Below, one piece after another: positions 14,725-14,954 of a stretch of DNA of 14,954 nt. Position 1 is the stretch's first letter. Every line of letters begins with the position of its first letter. The translations under genes and the position numbers were made by a program. The notes below the pieces were generated by a model. That model ran no database searches and was not told the DNA's origin. It saw nothing but the letters and a program-made list of their open reading frames with translations. Source of the DNA: Lachnospiraceae bacterium (GTDB lineage Bacteria > Bacillota > Clostridia > Lachnospirales > Lachnospiraceae); the NCBI GenBank assembly GCA_900771955.1, contig CAAGPW010000061.1, forward strand, positions 1 through 14,954, in the 5' to 3' direction.

Positions 14725-14738
14725 TTAGTCAGCACTAA
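14725..14738 (-). promoter_or_regulatory. TTAGT-4-ACTAA palindrome in the ABC/ECF operon leader (candidate operator)
   Basis: A perfect inverted repeat, TTAGT (14725-14729) and ACTAA (14734-14738), with a four-base centre. It lies about 12 bases upstream of the ribosome binding site of the S-component gene and close to the predicted transcription start. The TTAG/CTAA ends are reminiscent of DtxR/IdeR-type iron boxes, though with a shorter half-site. It could be a metal-repressor or PchR-like site. Binding protein unknown. Confidence 0.45.
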
Positions 14739-14746
14739 CTGTTAAC

Positions 14747-14775
14747 AGCATAGCATACCAAAAAGGTTTTGTCTG
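14747..14775 (-). promoter_or_regulatory. Possible promoter of the six-gene transporter operon
   Basis: On the minus strand CAGACA (14770-14775) and TATGCT (14747-14752) are 17 bases apart. The -35 box keeps GACA only, and the -10 box matches five of six. A second overlapping TATGCT sits five bases upstream. The predicted start would fall next to the TTAGT/ACTAA palindrome. Moderate support only. Confidence 0.45.
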
Positions 14776-14882
14776 TCCCGTTTCGTCGTTTTTGTTCCAT
14801 TTAGACATTTTCCTCATCGTCAAAGGATCATAATTGCACTCTTTATCACATTAACGTAACGGGGTCTTCCCTATAGAGTAAC

Positions 14883-14954
14883 AAAGTGTGCTTCGCACAC
14901 TTTCGCGCGCAAGCGGATAGCGTAGCTATAGCTTCGTCTCCGCGCGCTGCGCAT
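14883..14954. repeat. Cluster of GC-rich palindromes at the window edge (dispersed-repeat-like)
   Basis: Three nested or adjacent inverted repeats occur in 72 bases. AAAGTGTGC (14883-14891) pairs with GCACACTTT (14895-14903) around a three-base loop. ATAGC (14917-14921) pairs with GCTAT (14925-14929) around GTA. GCGCGC blocks at 14905-14910 and 14942-14947 flank the latter, with GGA/TCC just inside. Composition differs sharply from the AT-rich DNA to its left (14705-14882), in which I see no gene. No open frame or T-tract of a normal terminator is visible. This resembles a REP-like or other dispersed intergenic palindromic element continuing beyond the window. Confidence 0.55.

Noticed and set aside
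1..14954. CRISPR arrays, tRNA or rRNA genes, riboswitches, transposases, phage or conjugation genes
   Set aside because: I looked for repeat-spacer patterns, cloverleaf arms, conserved riboswitch cores and recombinase motifs and saw none that I could support.

Overview
The window looks like chromosomal DNA from a gut-type Clostridia, most likely Lachnospiraceae (Bacillota). I base this on the protein families present (a GH127/DUF1680 enzyme, an ECF transporter with an MptD-type S subunit, a clostridial-style galactokinase variant), the strong AGGAGG-type ribosome binding sites, and the tight ATGA-coupled gene order. I have no database result to name a genus.

Left part, 1-2838: a small two-gene cassette on the minus strand (XRE-type repressor plus a four-helix membrane protein) lies behind a near-consensus promoter decorated with 23-bp-spaced TGCAAAG repeats. 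Next is an intact LysR regulator. It is divergent from a MATE efflux gene that has lost most of its length through two internal deletions and a frameshift. An AraC-family gene follows, reduced to its DNA-binding domain but still behind a good promoter. Positions 1-89 hold nothing I can support.

Centre, 2844-7495: a carbohydrate block. On the minus strand are a cytoplasmic beta-L-arabinofuranosidase-type enzyme (all expected zinc and catalytic residues present), a VOC-like gene fragment, and a cupin-type AraC regulator. Divergent from the regulator is a galactokinase-family (GHMP) kinase whose first motif deviates from classical GalK. A strong hairpin terminator closes galK and probably also insulates the convergent transporter operon.

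Right part, 7511-14704: one compact six-gene operon on the minus strand. In transcription order it encodes an ECF S component, EcfT, a fused double EcfA ATPase, a PchR/YbtA-like AraC regulator, and two full-length ABC half-transporters that look like a heterodimer. Gaps and overlaps run from an 8-base overlap to a 14-base gap, so it is almost certainly a single transcription unit. The combination of an ECF importer, a siderophore-type AraC regulator and a YbtPQ/IrtAB-like pair, with no biosynthetic genes here, suggests uptake of a metal chelate made by other organisms. That substrate is an inference. Upstream lie a plausible promoter, a TTAGT/ACTAA palindrome at the predicted start site, and at the very edge a dense cluster of GC-rich palindromes resembling a dispersed intergenic repeat.
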